Part shown: positions 7,935 through 16,393 of the stretch, piece after piece
Numbering within the stretch: position 1 is the stretch's first letter
Layout of the letters: each line of letters starts with the position of its first letter
Source of the DNA: a bacterium
GTDB taxonomy: Bacteria > Chloroflexota > Anaerolineae > Caldilineales > Caldilineaceae
NCBI GenBank assembly: GCA_016124945.1
Contig: WGMT01000047.1
Coordinates: 1-64,000 of the forward strand
DNA length: 64,000 nucleotides
Reading direction: 5' to 3'
Notes under the pieces: generated by a model
What the model was told of the DNA's origin: nothing
Database searches by the model: none
What the model saw: the letters and a program-made list of their open reading frames with translations, nothing else
Translations under genes and position numbers: made by a program

Positions 7935-10705
7935 TTCACATTGGGTAGGAAGATCTCCCACTCCACCTGAAGAATTCTGCTCTCTCGGAAGCCAAGGATG
8001 CGGTTGTTGCCGTTGTCGGCCACGAAGAGATCCCCGTCTGCGTTGAGGCCGACCATGGTGGGTCCGCGTAGAGTGCCCTGGTTGGGGGCTGTCGCGCCCT
8101 GGATGGTGGTGCGCCCCTGGTTGAGCCCGTTCCTGGCAAAGGAACCGGACTGGCCGATGACCAGATCCGCCACCGTGTCCGTTGCCAGGGGAGCGGCATA
8201 GCCTAGCACCCGATTGTTGTCCGAATCGGCCACGTAGAGGTTGCCGAACCCATCTACCAGCAGGCCGTAGGGGTAGTTCAGGCTTTCGGCGCTGATGCCA
8301 CCCTTGTTGGCCTCGCCTGTGGTGAAGTCGCCCATCTGACCGAAGACCACGTCGGCTGTGGTATCCCCCGACGCCGCCAGATAGACCAGCAACCGATGGT
8401 TGTTGCTGTCGGAGACGTAGAGGTTGTCCGCTGCATCCAGGGCCACACCGCTAGGATAGTGCAAGGTGTCGGCGCTGATGTTGCCCCCCCTGTTTGGATC
8501 AGTGCCGGCCATGTCGGGCTGGCCGAAGATCCGGTCAGGCGTTATATCCTGGTCGGCCAGGGGGGTCTCGTAGAAGAGCACCCGATGGTTGAAGGTATCG
8601 GCCACGTAGAGGTTGTCCTGGCTGTCCAGGGCCAGGGCCAGGGGGTTGTTGAGTTCGCGGATGATCAGCGCGGCATCCATGCCGTTGGTGAAGGGCTGGG
8701 TGTAGATCAGCACCAGACTCTCCTGGGCTTCGGCCACGTAGAGATTGCCCTGACTGTCCAGCGCCAGCCCCACAGGGCGGCCCATGTTGAGGCCAAACTC
8801 AGCTTGGTAGAAGTAGGTGGTGAAGTCCGGTTTACCGATGACCAGGTCCGCCGCGCCGCCGTTGACTTGCGCTGCCTGGCTGGGCCAACTTAACACCCGG
8901 GCGTTGCCCGTATCGGCCACAAAGATCCGACCCGTGGCCGGATCGACCACCATCCCCGACGGTTCAAAGAGCGTAGTGGGCCGCACCGGGGCCCAGGGTC
9001 CCCAGTTGGTGGTGAAGCTGGTCTGGCCCAGCACCACGTCAGCCAGATCGTCTTGTGCTGCGGGCACATAGACGTCGAGGACGGCGGGGGCCGAGACGCC
9101 GCCGCCGGGCGCAGGGTTGCGCAGGGTGATGGTTAGCCGACCTGTGGTTAGCACCTCGCTTGCTTCGATTCGGGCCCGGGTATAGCCCAAGAAATCGGAG
9201 CCGGTGGTGCGGGTGACACCGTTGATCTCGACGATGGTGTCGGAGATGATGCCTGACCCCCAGATGCCCAGGGTGAAGCCTTCGGCGCCGGCCGGTACCG
9301 TGCCTGGATCCAGCAAGTCGATGACAGGCACAGGGTTTTGCAAGGGCTGGTTGTATTGAAGCGCCCGGTTGTTGCCCGCATCGGCAATGTAGACGTCCAT
9401 AAACAGCGCGTCGGTGGCAATGCCGGTGGGCCTATCCAAACTGGCGGCGCTGACACCGCCATTGTTGGCCGTGTTGCTGACATAGTCGGGCTGGCCGATC
9501 ACTTCATCGGCCACACTGTCCGGGTTGAGCCGATCAAAGACGAGCACCCGGTTGTTGTTGGTGTCGGCTACGAAGAGTCGATTCCCTGCGTCCATTCTTA
9601 GCCCGGTGGGTCCGTCCAGGCTGCTCCCGCTCAGGCCGCCATTGTTGGGCCCATTGCTGCTGTAGTCCGGCTGGCCGATGAGCCCGTCCGCCACGTTGTC
9701 GAGGGGATCCGAGTTAAAGACGAGTACCCGGTTGTTGCCCGTATCGGCCACGTAGATGGCGTGGCCCAGCAGATCGGCGGCCACGCTGGTGGGGCCGTTC
9801 ATGCTGCGTTGGGTGGGCGGGTTCGGCGCAGCGTTGAAGGTGAAGGTCTCGTTGCCGGCGCCGCTGATCTCCTGGCCCACTACCCAATTGGCCTCCGGGC
9901 CGATGGTGCCGGCTTCGTTCCACTCGTAGACCAGTACCCGGTTGTTGCCATGGTCTGCCACCACCAGGTTGTCATTCACATCGGTAACCAAACCCATGGG
10001 GCTGGAGAGGGTGTCGGCGTCGGTGGGGCGGGCTGTGCCTGAGGCAAAGTTCGGCTGGCCCAGGGCGTAGTCGGCCTCCTGACCGTCTACGAAGATGGGG
10101 TACGATTCGCCGGGGATAAAGTCACCGTCGTCGTAGTTCGTCGGGAAGAAGACCAGCACCCGGTTGTTTCCTGTGTCGGAGACGTAGATTAGACCATCGA
10201 AGCCGATGGTGATGCCACGCGGCGCGTTCATGCCGGCGGCGGTGGGTGGATCCAATACGTCGGTGGTGGTAAAGTCGGGCTGGCCCAGCACCACATCGGC
10301 GGGATCGCCGTTCTCGTAGAAGTCGACGCTGTCCCAGATCAATATGCGGTTGTTGGCGGTGTCGGCGATGAAAATTTGGCCGGTGAGATCGTAGACGAAT
10401 AGATCGCCCGGCTGGTTGAGGACATCGGCGGTGGCTGCCGTGGGGGCTGCATTTGTCGAGAAATCGGGCTGGCCGAAGAGTTCGTCGGCCACTTTGTCGA
10501 ACTTGCCGTCCAAGTCGGCGGCAGCGGCGCTGCGCACAAAGCCAAACCTTTCCATCCTATCGAGGGTCGGTTTTGCCTTCTGCAGCGCTGCCTGGGCGAG
10601 TTCCAGGTTGGGAGGGGTAAAGAAATTCAGCCCACCAACCAGCCCTAACGAGATGGCGCTCGCCGTCAACAGCACAAGCGTCAACCGCATCAATCGATTC
10701 TTCAT
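7928..10705 (-). CDS. Secreted NHL-repeat beta-propeller protein (paralogue 2)
   Basis: A 925-residue paralogue of the protein at 2141-4936, starting at 10705 behind GGAGA. An N-terminal hydrophobic signal or anchor (LVLLTASAISLGLVGGL) is followed by NHL-type blades with VADTGNNRVL and GQPDF motifs, a central IPT/TIG-like sandwich (about 455-555), more blades, and an IFLPNVKQ tail. Close similarity along the whole length to paralogue 1 shows a recent duplication of the NHL-precursor-GNAT unit. It is probably transcribed together with precursor copy 3 and the GNAT-methyltransferase gene. Confidence 0.88.
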   Translation of the reverse strand: MKNRLMRLTLVLLTASAISLGLVGGLNFFTPPNLELAQAALQKAKPTLDRMERFGFVRSAAAADLDGKFDKVADELFGQPDFSTNAAPTAATADVLNQPGDLFVYDLTGQIFIADTANNRILIWDSVDFYENGDPADVVLGQPDFTTTDVLDPPTAAGMNAPRGITIGFDGLIYVSDTGNNRVLVFFPTNYDDGDFIPGESYPIFVDGQEADYALGQPNFASGTARPTDADTLSSPMGLVTDVNDNLVVADHGNNRVLVYEWNEAGTIGPEANWVVGQEISGAGNETFTFNAAPNPPTQRSMNGPTSVAADLLGHAIYVADTGNNRVLVFNSDPLDNVADGLIGQPDYSSNGPNNGGLSGSSLDGPTGLRMDAGNRLFVADTNNNRVLVFDRLNPDSVADEVIGQPDYVSNTANNGGVSAASLDRPTGIATDALFMDVYIADAGNNRALQYNQPLQNPVPVIDLLDPGTVPAGAEGFTLGIWGSGIISDTIVEINGVTRTTGSDFLGYTRARIEASEVLTTGRLTITLRNPAPGGGVSAPAVLDVYVPAAQDDLADVVLGQTSFTTNWGPWAPVRPTTLFEPSGMVVDPATGRIFVADTGNARVLSWPSQAAQVNGGAADLVIGKPDFTTYFYQAEFGLNMGRPVGLALDSQGNLYVAEAQESLVLIYTQPFTNGMDAALIIRELNNPLALALDSQDNLYVADTFNHRVLFYETPLADQDITPDRIFGQPDMAGTDPNRGGNISADTLHYPSGVALDAADNLYVSDSNNHRLLVYLAASGDTTADVVFGQMGDFTTGEANKGGISAESLNYPYGLLVDGFGNLYVADSDNNRVLGYAAPLATDTVADLVIGQSGSFARNGLNQGRTTIQGATAPNQGTLRGPTMVGLNADGDLFVADNGNNRILGFRESRILQVEWEIFLPNVKQ

Positions 10706-10750
10706 GGCAGTTTCTCCATTCAGGTTGGGACATAGATCCCCAGGACTTGG

Positions 10751-10798
10751 TGACAAAAAGTACCTATACAGCGACAGGTGCGACAAAAAATCTATACA
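10751..10798 (-). promoter_or_regulatory. Direct repeats upstream of NHL paralogue 2
   Basis: Two similar segments lie about 30 bp apart in the promoter region, reading on the minus strand TGTATAG followed by TTTTTTGTC and TGTATAG followed by CTTTTTGTC. They may be regulator boxes. No clear -35/-10 pair was settled. Confidence 0.35.
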
Positions 10799-10799
10799 T

Positions 10800-11006
10800 C
10801 TACCGCGCCTGGCTCTCCATGTGTTGATAGAGAAAGGCAATTAGTAGATCCATACTGGTAAAGCTATACTGTTCACCGGTTGCCACATCTTGAGCCACGT
10901 AGCGCCACACCACTGTTTCATCTTCCCGCCAATAGCGCAGCAAGATGGCGTGATAATGGAACTGACCGGACTGAATCTCCATATCGGACGGATCGTAATC
11001 AGACAT
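10800..11006 (-). CDS. Small conserved-looking protein, unknown function
   Basis: A 68-residue acidic and aromatic protein (FHYHAILLRYWREDE, TGEQYSFTSMDLLIAFLYQH). It starts with ATG at 11006 between the BTAD regulator (divergent) and NHL paralogue 2 (same strand). It has no signal peptide or membrane segment. The composition and well-formed helix-strand pattern favour a real gene. Small proteins of this look accompany regulators in Chloroflexota, but I do not recognise a named family. Confidence 0.55.
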   Translation of the reverse strand: MSDYDPSDMEIQSGQFHYHAILLRYWREDETVVWRYVAQDVATGEQYSFTSMDLLIAFLYQHMESQAR

Positions 11007-11028
11007 GAACGGATGCTACCCTGCGTGC

Positions 11029-11046
11029 GTGAACTAATTGTGAACT
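11029..11046 (+). promoter_or_regulatory. GTGAACT heptamer direct repeat (candidate BTAD operator)
   Basis: Two exact GTGAACT heptamers (11029-11035, 11040-11046) are separated by 4 bp, giving the 11-bp period typical of SARP/BTAD binding sites. The site lies between the divergent gene at 10800-11006 and the BTAD gene starting at 11128, so autoregulation is likely. Confidence 0.55.
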
Positions 11047-11127
11047 GAATTTTGGAGATAACGGAGTGTAGGTTGATGACGTGTGCGTCTTCAGCGCACT
11101 GCTCCCGATAGGCATAGGTATACATCA

Positions 11128-14100
11128 ATGAACACCAATGAAGATGCTCCGCTGCTATCGGTTCAAAGCCTGGGCAGCCTCCAGATTCGGTTTGGTGGTC
11201 GTTCTGTCACCTTGAAAATGAGCAAAGCCGCAGTTCTGCTGGTTTACCTCATGCGCCAGGGGAACATAGCCCACGGTCGTGAACAGTTGGCTACCCTGCT
11301 GTGGCCCGAAGAGAGCCAGATAAAATCCCGTGAGAATTTTCGCCAGGCCCTCTACCAAATTCGCCGCATTTTTGGCGACGGCGCGATGGCCGATCACTAC
11401 CTCACCGTCACCCGCGAGACGGTTCAGTTCCGTTCCGACTCGCGACACAGCCTTGACGCCAATCTGTTTGAACAAAGCGTGAGTGAAGATGCGTGGGAGA
11501 CAGCCTTCAATCTCTATACAGGGGAGTTCCTCGCCACCTTCCACCCTGTTGACGCCCAAGAACTGGGGGAATGGCATGTGATCACCCGGGAACATCTGCA
11601 CCAACTGGCGGTTCATGCCTGCACCCAACTCGCCCGCCATCTGGAAAAAATCGATCCTGCCCGGGTCTCCGACGTTGCCCGCCGCCTCTTGATCCTGGAA
11701 CCCTGGGCCGAGGAGGGGCATCGCCTGCTCATGCGCTGGTGGGCCGCCCAGGGGCAATCGGCAGAGGCGTTGGCCCAATACCAAAGATGTGTCACCATCC
11801 TGGCCGATGATCTGGGCATCCCCCCGGCTACCGAGACAACCGCTCTCTACGAACAGATTCGAGACGATCGTCTTGCGCCACTGGCCCCCCTCACCCACAA
11901 CTTACCCGCCCTGCGCACCCCATTGGTTGGCCGTCAACAGGAGATGACAACCCTGCAACGCCATCTGGCCGATGCTGACAACCGTCTCCTCACCCTGGCA
12001 GGGCCGGGCGGGGTCGGCAAAACCAAGCTCATGACTGCCTTGGGCTGGGCGACTGTTCACGATCCGCCCCCCGTCCCCTTCACCGACATCTACTTCATCT
12101 CGCTTGCCGAGCTTGAACCGACTGAGGCCGGCCACCTGCCCGAACAAATTACCTCTCACCTGTTGGCAACCCTGGGCATTCAACCCTCCCCTGCCGCTTC
12201 CTACCGGACAGTCCTGGCAGAACGGTGGGGCGACCGCCCCGTTCTGCTTTTGCTGGACAACTGGGAACACCTGATCTCCGCGGCCAGCTTGCTCAGCACA
12301 TGGTTGACGGAGATGCCCCACCTGTACATCGTAACCACCTCTCGTGAGCCGCTGGGGGTGTACGGGGAGACCCTCTTCCACGTGAGAGGGCTGGACACAG
12401 ACTCATCCCAGGCAGAGCCGCCCGAGGCTGGGCGACTCTTTGTCCAGAGCGCGCGCCGGGTTCAGCCCCGCTTCCAGTGGGACGAGAAAACTGCGCCCCT
12501 GATTCGGCGCATCGGTAGCGCGTTGGACGGCCACCCCCTCGCCTTGGAGATGGCTGCAGCCTGGCTTCAGGGCCTCACCCTGGCCGAAGTGGCCGAGGGC
12601 GTGGCGGAAGGGCTGGATTTACTGACCAGCTCCCACGCGGATACGCCCACCCGCCAGCGAGACATGCGCCACCTTTTGGCCCAATCATGGCAAAAACTCA
12701 CCGAGGACCAGCAGAGGATGTTGGCCCAACTATCCTTGTTTCGCCAACCCTTCACTCCAGACCAAGCCCGTGCAGTAACCGGCGCCTCCCGCCTCCAATT
12801 GGCCCTGGTGGTGGCCCATTTCTGGCTGCGTCGCACGGACGGTGGCCGCTACCATTTCCATGAACTACTTCGTCACTTTGCCCAGGAACAACTGGTCGCC
12901 CAGCCCGGCCTGTATCAGCAAGCGCGCCGGGCGTATATTCAGGAACATCTCCGCTACCTGCAAAGTCGGCGGGATCAACTGGAAGAGAACCCGTCCAGCG
13001 ACCTCTTTGCGGGCCTGCGCCTGCGCCACGCCGATCTGGAGCAGGCATGGAGTTGGGCCACTGGAGAAGAGTGGCTGGCCGAGATTGTCGCTACTGTGCG
13101 GCCTTTATCCTGTTTCTACATGGGGGCGGGCCTCTTATCCGACGGGACTCGCTTGTTGGCGCAGACCATCCGTCAATTGCGCCAACTGCCGGCCACGCCA
13201 CCCCGTCAACGTGCACTCGCCCACGTACTGATAGAACAGGCGGGCCTGCGTAATCTACAGTTCAATTGCGAATTGATCCCCGAAGCCATGGCCGAAGCCA
13301 TCGAATTGGCCCAATCCCTGTCCGACCAGACGCTCTTGATCCAGGCATATAGGGAATGCGGAGCAGCCTTGGGGAGTCTCGGACAAATGGCAGAAGGGCG
13401 AAACCTCCTGCAAAGCGGTCTGGCATTGGCAGAGAGTTGCCAAGATTGGGTGCAAGTTGCGTGGATGTATATGGGGTTGGGCAATATCAATCTGGATGAG
13501 GGGCTGATCACTGCCGGCATGAACTGTTATCAGCAGGCAATGAAATGGTATGAACAGTTGAACAAGCCGGTGAAACTCAACGGCGCACGGCACAATTTGG
13601 CCCTCGCTCTCACTTTTCTGGGCCAATACAGTCGGGCGCGTCGCCTGCACCAACAAAATCTGGCATCGTGGCGTACTCTGCAAAGACGGTCAGGTTTGGC
13701 GATGACCCTGGAAGGGTTGGGGTATGTGGCCCTGGTGCAAAATCGGCTTCGAGTGGCTGAACTGCACCTGAAAACCGCCCTGCGCATGTATGCAGAGATA
13801 GAAGATTTTGATGGTGTGGCCTATACGCACCTCTATTTGGGGCATTGGGCCGTGGCCAAGGGGATGCTTTCCCACGCCGCCACCCATTACCGGGCCATGA
13901 TCGAGGCGCGACAAAAACTGGGACACACGCATCTGCTCAATCAAGGATGGGCGGGGCTGGCAGATGTGGCCCGGCGGCGCGGAGCGTTACACGAGGCAAT
14001 GGCGTTTGTAGAGCGCTGTTGGCCGGCTATCCTGGCTGCGAAGATACAGGGCGAAGCGCCAATGTCCATCTATTGGACCTGTTATGAGGTGCTCTCGGCC

Positions 14101-14301
14101 CTGGGCGATGACCGAGCAACGGTCGTGCTGGATCAAGCTTTGTCTCTGTTGAACCGGCAGGTCGTGGCCCTGGGCGACGACGAACTCGCCCGCGACGCCT
14201 TCATGCAATCAGTTCCCAGCCACCGTGCCCTGCTGGCCGCTGCCCAGCGGGCCGCTACCCAGCGCCGGGGCGAGGGGACTGAGGGCATCGCCCAGGGCTG
14301 A
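11128..14301 (+). CDS. BTAD/NB-ARC/TPR transcriptional regulator 1
   Basis: A 1,057-residue SARP-like large regulator. Domains in order: an OmpR-type winged helix (about 10-100), a bacterial transcriptional activation domain (about 105-250), an NB-ARC ATPase with Walker A GPGGVGKTK (about 291) and Walker B-like VLLLLDNWEH (about 371), then TPR-like helices (about 690-1040). Such STAND regulators switch on nearby biosynthetic genes after sensing a signal through the TPR part. The start at 11128 is chosen because the upstream extension lacks a ribosome site. It lies inside the precursor region and is divergent from the NHL2-precursor-methyltransferase unit, so it is the best candidate activator of that unit. 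Confidence 0.88.
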   Translation: MNTNEDAPLLSVQSLGSLQIRFGGRSVTLKMSKAAVLLVYLMRQGNIAHGREQLATLLWPEESQIKSRENFRQALYQIRRIFGDGAMADHYLTVTRETVQFRSDSRHSLDANLFEQSVSEDAWETAFNLYTGEFLATFHPVDAQELGEWHVITREHLHQLAVHACTQLARHLEKIDPARVSDVARRLLILEPWAEEGHRLLMRWWAAQGQSAEALAQYQRCVTILADDLGIPPATETTALYEQIRDDRLAPLAPLTHNLPALRTPLVGRQQEMTTLQRHLADADNRLLTLAGPGGVGKTKLMTALGWATVHDPPPVPFTDIYFISLAELEPTEAGHLPEQITSHLLATLGIQPSPAASYRTVLAERWGDRPVLLLLDNWEHLISAASLLSTWLTEMPHLYIVTTSREPLGVYGETLFHVRGLDTDSSQAEPPEAGRLFVQSARRVQPRFQWDEKTAPLIRRIGSALDGHPLALEMAAAWLQGLTLAEVAEGVAEGLDLLTSSHADTPTRQRDMRHLLAQSWQKLTEDQQRMLAQLSLFRQPFTPDQARAVTGASRLQLALVVAHFWLRRTDGGRYHFHELLRHFAQEQLVAQPGLYQQARRAYIQEHLRYLQSRRDQLEENPSSDLFAGLRLRHADLEQAWSWATGEEWLAEIVATVRPLSCFYMGAGLLSDGTRLLAQTIRQLRQLPATPPRQRALAHVLIEQAGLRNLQFNCELIPEAMAEAIELAQSLSDQTLLIQAYRECGAALGSLGQMAEGRNLLQSGLALAESCQDWVQVAWMYMGLGNINLDEGLITAGMNCYQQAMKWYEQLNKPVKLNGARHNLALALTFLGQYSRARRLHQQNLASWRTLQRRSGLAMTLEGLGYVALVQNRLRVAELHLKTALRMYAEIEDFDGVAYTHLYLGHWAVAKGMLSHAATHYRAMIEARQKLGHTHLLNQGWAGLADVARRRGALHEAMAFVERCWPAILAAKIQGEAPMSIYWTCYEVLSALGDDRATVVLDQALSLLNRQVVALGDDELARDAFMQSVPSHRALLAAAQRAATQRRGEGTEGIAQG

Positions 14302-14386
14302 ATCCATTGGTTCACGGCGCGTTTTCCGGCAACGGTCGCCGTTTTCGGCTGATTGGGAGTGAAGGAGTCGTTTTGGCCGAAGATCT

Positions 14387-15265
14387 TTACGAGCTTAACA
14401 CCTTCTGGCTGGTCCACTCTGCGTACTCGTCCACCGTCCGGCCCTCAAAGGAGCGTCGCGCCCAGCGCAACATGGGTTCATTCTCCGCGCTGACCCGGCA
14501 GTAGCAGTAATCGGCCTCGCTGCTGCCACGGCAGTAACGCTGGAAGACTTCGCCTGCCAGCATGAATGCTCGGCCCAAACGCTGTAACGGGGGATCAACA
14601 AACATGATCACCACCTGCAACTGGTCTGGCGCTTCCCGCACCGCCAGGCTCCAGCCGACGATCTCGCCCTGGTAGCGCAGCACCAGGCTCGTCTCCGCGT
14701 CCCAGGCGTCAACAGGCCGACTAAAGGGATTGAGATTGGACGGATACCAGCCGGCCGCACCCCGTTGGGCGATGGCCTGGCGTTCTCCGTCTGTGACCTC
14801 GCGCCAGGGGATCAGTTCATAGGGAGGACGGAAGTGATAGCGGGTGAGCCACGGGTTGAACCCGCACTGGCAACGGGTCCAAAAAAGCCAATACTCGGCT
14901 CGCGGCGGGTCCCAGCCCCCTTTGGCCAGGACCCGCTCAAAGGCAGGTGTGTGTTCGTTGGGACGGTAGTGCGTTTGGATTTTGCCGACACCTGCGCGGG
15001 GCACTTCTTCCTCGGCAGCCGCCAGTAGCGCCGTGGCAATGCCCGCTTGGCGATAGGCCGGCAGCACGTAGAGATCCGTCAATTGGGCGCCGTCATTCCC
15101 GATGTGGATCACGGTCACACCCGCCGGTTGCCCCCAGAAGGACGCGCCCAGCACGATCTGTCCCGGTTCGTCCTTGCGTTCCAGCAACGATCGGCGCAGA
15201 CCCGGCGCCATCATCAAGATGAAGGATTGTACCGACGTCTCGTCCAGCCGTTGAATCGTGAGCAA
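14387..15265 (-). CDS. Tandem-GNAT acetyltransferase paired with precursor copy 4
   Basis: A 292-residue protein starting with TTG at 15265, preceded by GAGGAG, 11 nt after the precursor at 15277-15618. It has two GNAT-like halves: the first with the acetyl-CoA loop YRQAGIATALL at about 72-82, the second with ETSLVLRYQGEIVGW and LQRLGRAFMLAGEV. It is the only complete stand-alone member in the window and ends EEYAEWTSQKVL-like, the point where the homologue at 5720-7450 continues into a methyltransferase. Its constant coupling to precursors suggests acylation of the peptide or self-protection. The substrate is unknown. Confidence 0.85.
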   Translation of the reverse strand: MLTIQRLDETSVQSFILMMAPGLRRSLLERKDEPGQIVLGASFWGQPAGVTVIHIGNDGAQLTDLYVLPAYRQAGIATALLAAAEEEVPRAGVGKIQTHYRPNEHTPAFERVLAKGGWDPPRAEYWLFWTRCQCGFNPWLTRYHFRPPYELIPWREVTDGERQAIAQRGAAGWYPSNLNPFSRPVDAWDAETSLVLRYQGEIVGWSLAVREAPDQLQVVIMFVDPPLQRLGRAFMLAGEVFQRYCRGSSEADYCYCRVSAENEPMLRWARRSFEGRTVDEYAEWTSQKVLSS

Positions 15266-15276
15266 GGGTACGCTCC

Positions 15277-15618
15277 TCAGCAGGACGTGCGCGTTGAATT
15301 TTCCGTGCGCACATTGGAGGACAATACGTTAGTCATGCCGCACAACACCTCCATTGGTCGCAGGGTGCGCCCGCCACCAACGAGCGCCAATTCCAGATCT
15401 TCCAGGGGCAGGGCGTCGATGGCGGGTGGTGCTGGGGGTAGAACGAGATAGTGCTGACCAGGCTTCTCTTCCAGCACGGTGATGGTCATGCCCGGCGGCA
15501 GGGCCGCGCCTAGCAAGTCGGCGATGGCCCCCTTCGGGTCGTCCAGCAGACGCCGGCGAAAGGCAGGATCGGCGCCTGCTTTTTCGATCAGTTGGGTTTC
15601 AATCTCATGTCGGTCCAT
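15277..15618 (-). CDS. NHLP-leader lanthipeptide precursor (copy 4)
   Basis: A 113-residue precursor from 15618 (AAAGGACA site). The leader (GADPAFRRRLLDDPKGAIAD, LPPGMTITVLEEKPGQH, LVLPPAPP) is nearly identical to copy 3, while the presumed core after LALVGGG is divergent: RTLRP, inner Cys (MEVLC), Thr/Ser/Asn-rich middle, and a C-terminal RTSC. Conserved leader with variable core is the usual pattern in multi-product RiPP systems. Confidence 0.92.
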   Translation of the reverse strand: MDRHEIETQLIEKAGADPAFRRRLLDDPKGAIADLLGAALPPGMTITVLEEKPGQHYLVLPPAPPAIDALPLEDLELALVGGGRTLRPMEVLCGMTNVLSSNVRTENSTRTSC

Positions 15619-15738
15619 GATGGGTGTCCTTTCCTGTTAGTTGCAGTAAAAACGTTAGAGACGATGTTATTTTGGCTAGAAATTAGGGGCTTGAGGGATT
15701 AGGAGATTGGTGCAGGGCGATCTCCTAATCTAATTAGT

Positions 15739-16008
15739 TCACGATTTTGACGCGGAGTAGGCATCCTCAGATGCCGGGTAGACCTGATCGGCCACTGTGT
15801 CCCCTTTGCCGTCCAGGTCGGCGGCGGCGGCGCTGCGCACAAAGCTGATCCTTGCCGGCCTATCCAGGGTCGGTTTCGTCTTCGCCAGGGTTGGTTGGGC
15901 CAGTTCTAGGGTAGAGAAAACCAAGAAATGCAGGACGCCAACCAGCGCAAACGAGATGGCGCCCACCGTTAGCAATACAAGCGTCAAACGGATCAATCGA
16001 TTCTTCAT
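15739..16008 (-). pseudogene. NHL-repeat protein, N-terminal remnant
   Basis: An 89-residue frame with a strong GGAGGGTGA site. It matches the start of the two NHL paralogues (MKNRLIRLTLVLLT signal, KTKPTLDR, SAAAADLDGKGDTVADQ) but breaks off before the first blade. It occupies the position an NHL gene holds in front of the other precursors, so a third NHL-precursor-GNAT unit has lost its propeller. It might still be secreted as a short peptide. Confidence 0.8.
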
Positions 16009-16245
16009 TCACCCTCCAGGTGCTCAGGAGCAAATTGCTAGTGACAACAGAGGCGTCAACAGTCGGATTCTTCCAGACCGTGAGTTACCACAAGGCGGAA
16101 ACACATTTTCTTTGTTGTTTACTGGGGACACAGTTGTCCCTATTTGCGAGCGTAAGACGTTGGTATTTTGGCATATGGGCGTTATGAACGAGTTTTGGAT
16201 ATGGGCGCAAGGAGATAAAGCGATTAAGCGATTAAGCGGTTAAGC

Positions 16246-16289
16246 GATTAAGCGATTGGACAACCTGGCTAGTCGTCCAATCGCTTAAT
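16246..16289. repeat. Inverted repeat of gattaagc type in a 385-bp intergenic stretch
   Basis: Arms 16246-16261 and 16274-16289 (gattaagcgattggac and its complement) pair perfectly. The left arm is preceded by further gattaagc/ggttaagc heptad-like repeats from 16215. The rest of 16009-16393 holds a single CGTTAT box at 16180-16185 and no gene. Confidence 0.8.
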
Positions 16290-16393
16290 CGTCTAATCCG
16301 TTAATGGTTTTCTCGCTAAATTTCGATGCGTGGAATAACCCATCTTGCGAACTTTGCGAGAGAACCACTTAGCCCATAATCTACGGGGTAAAA

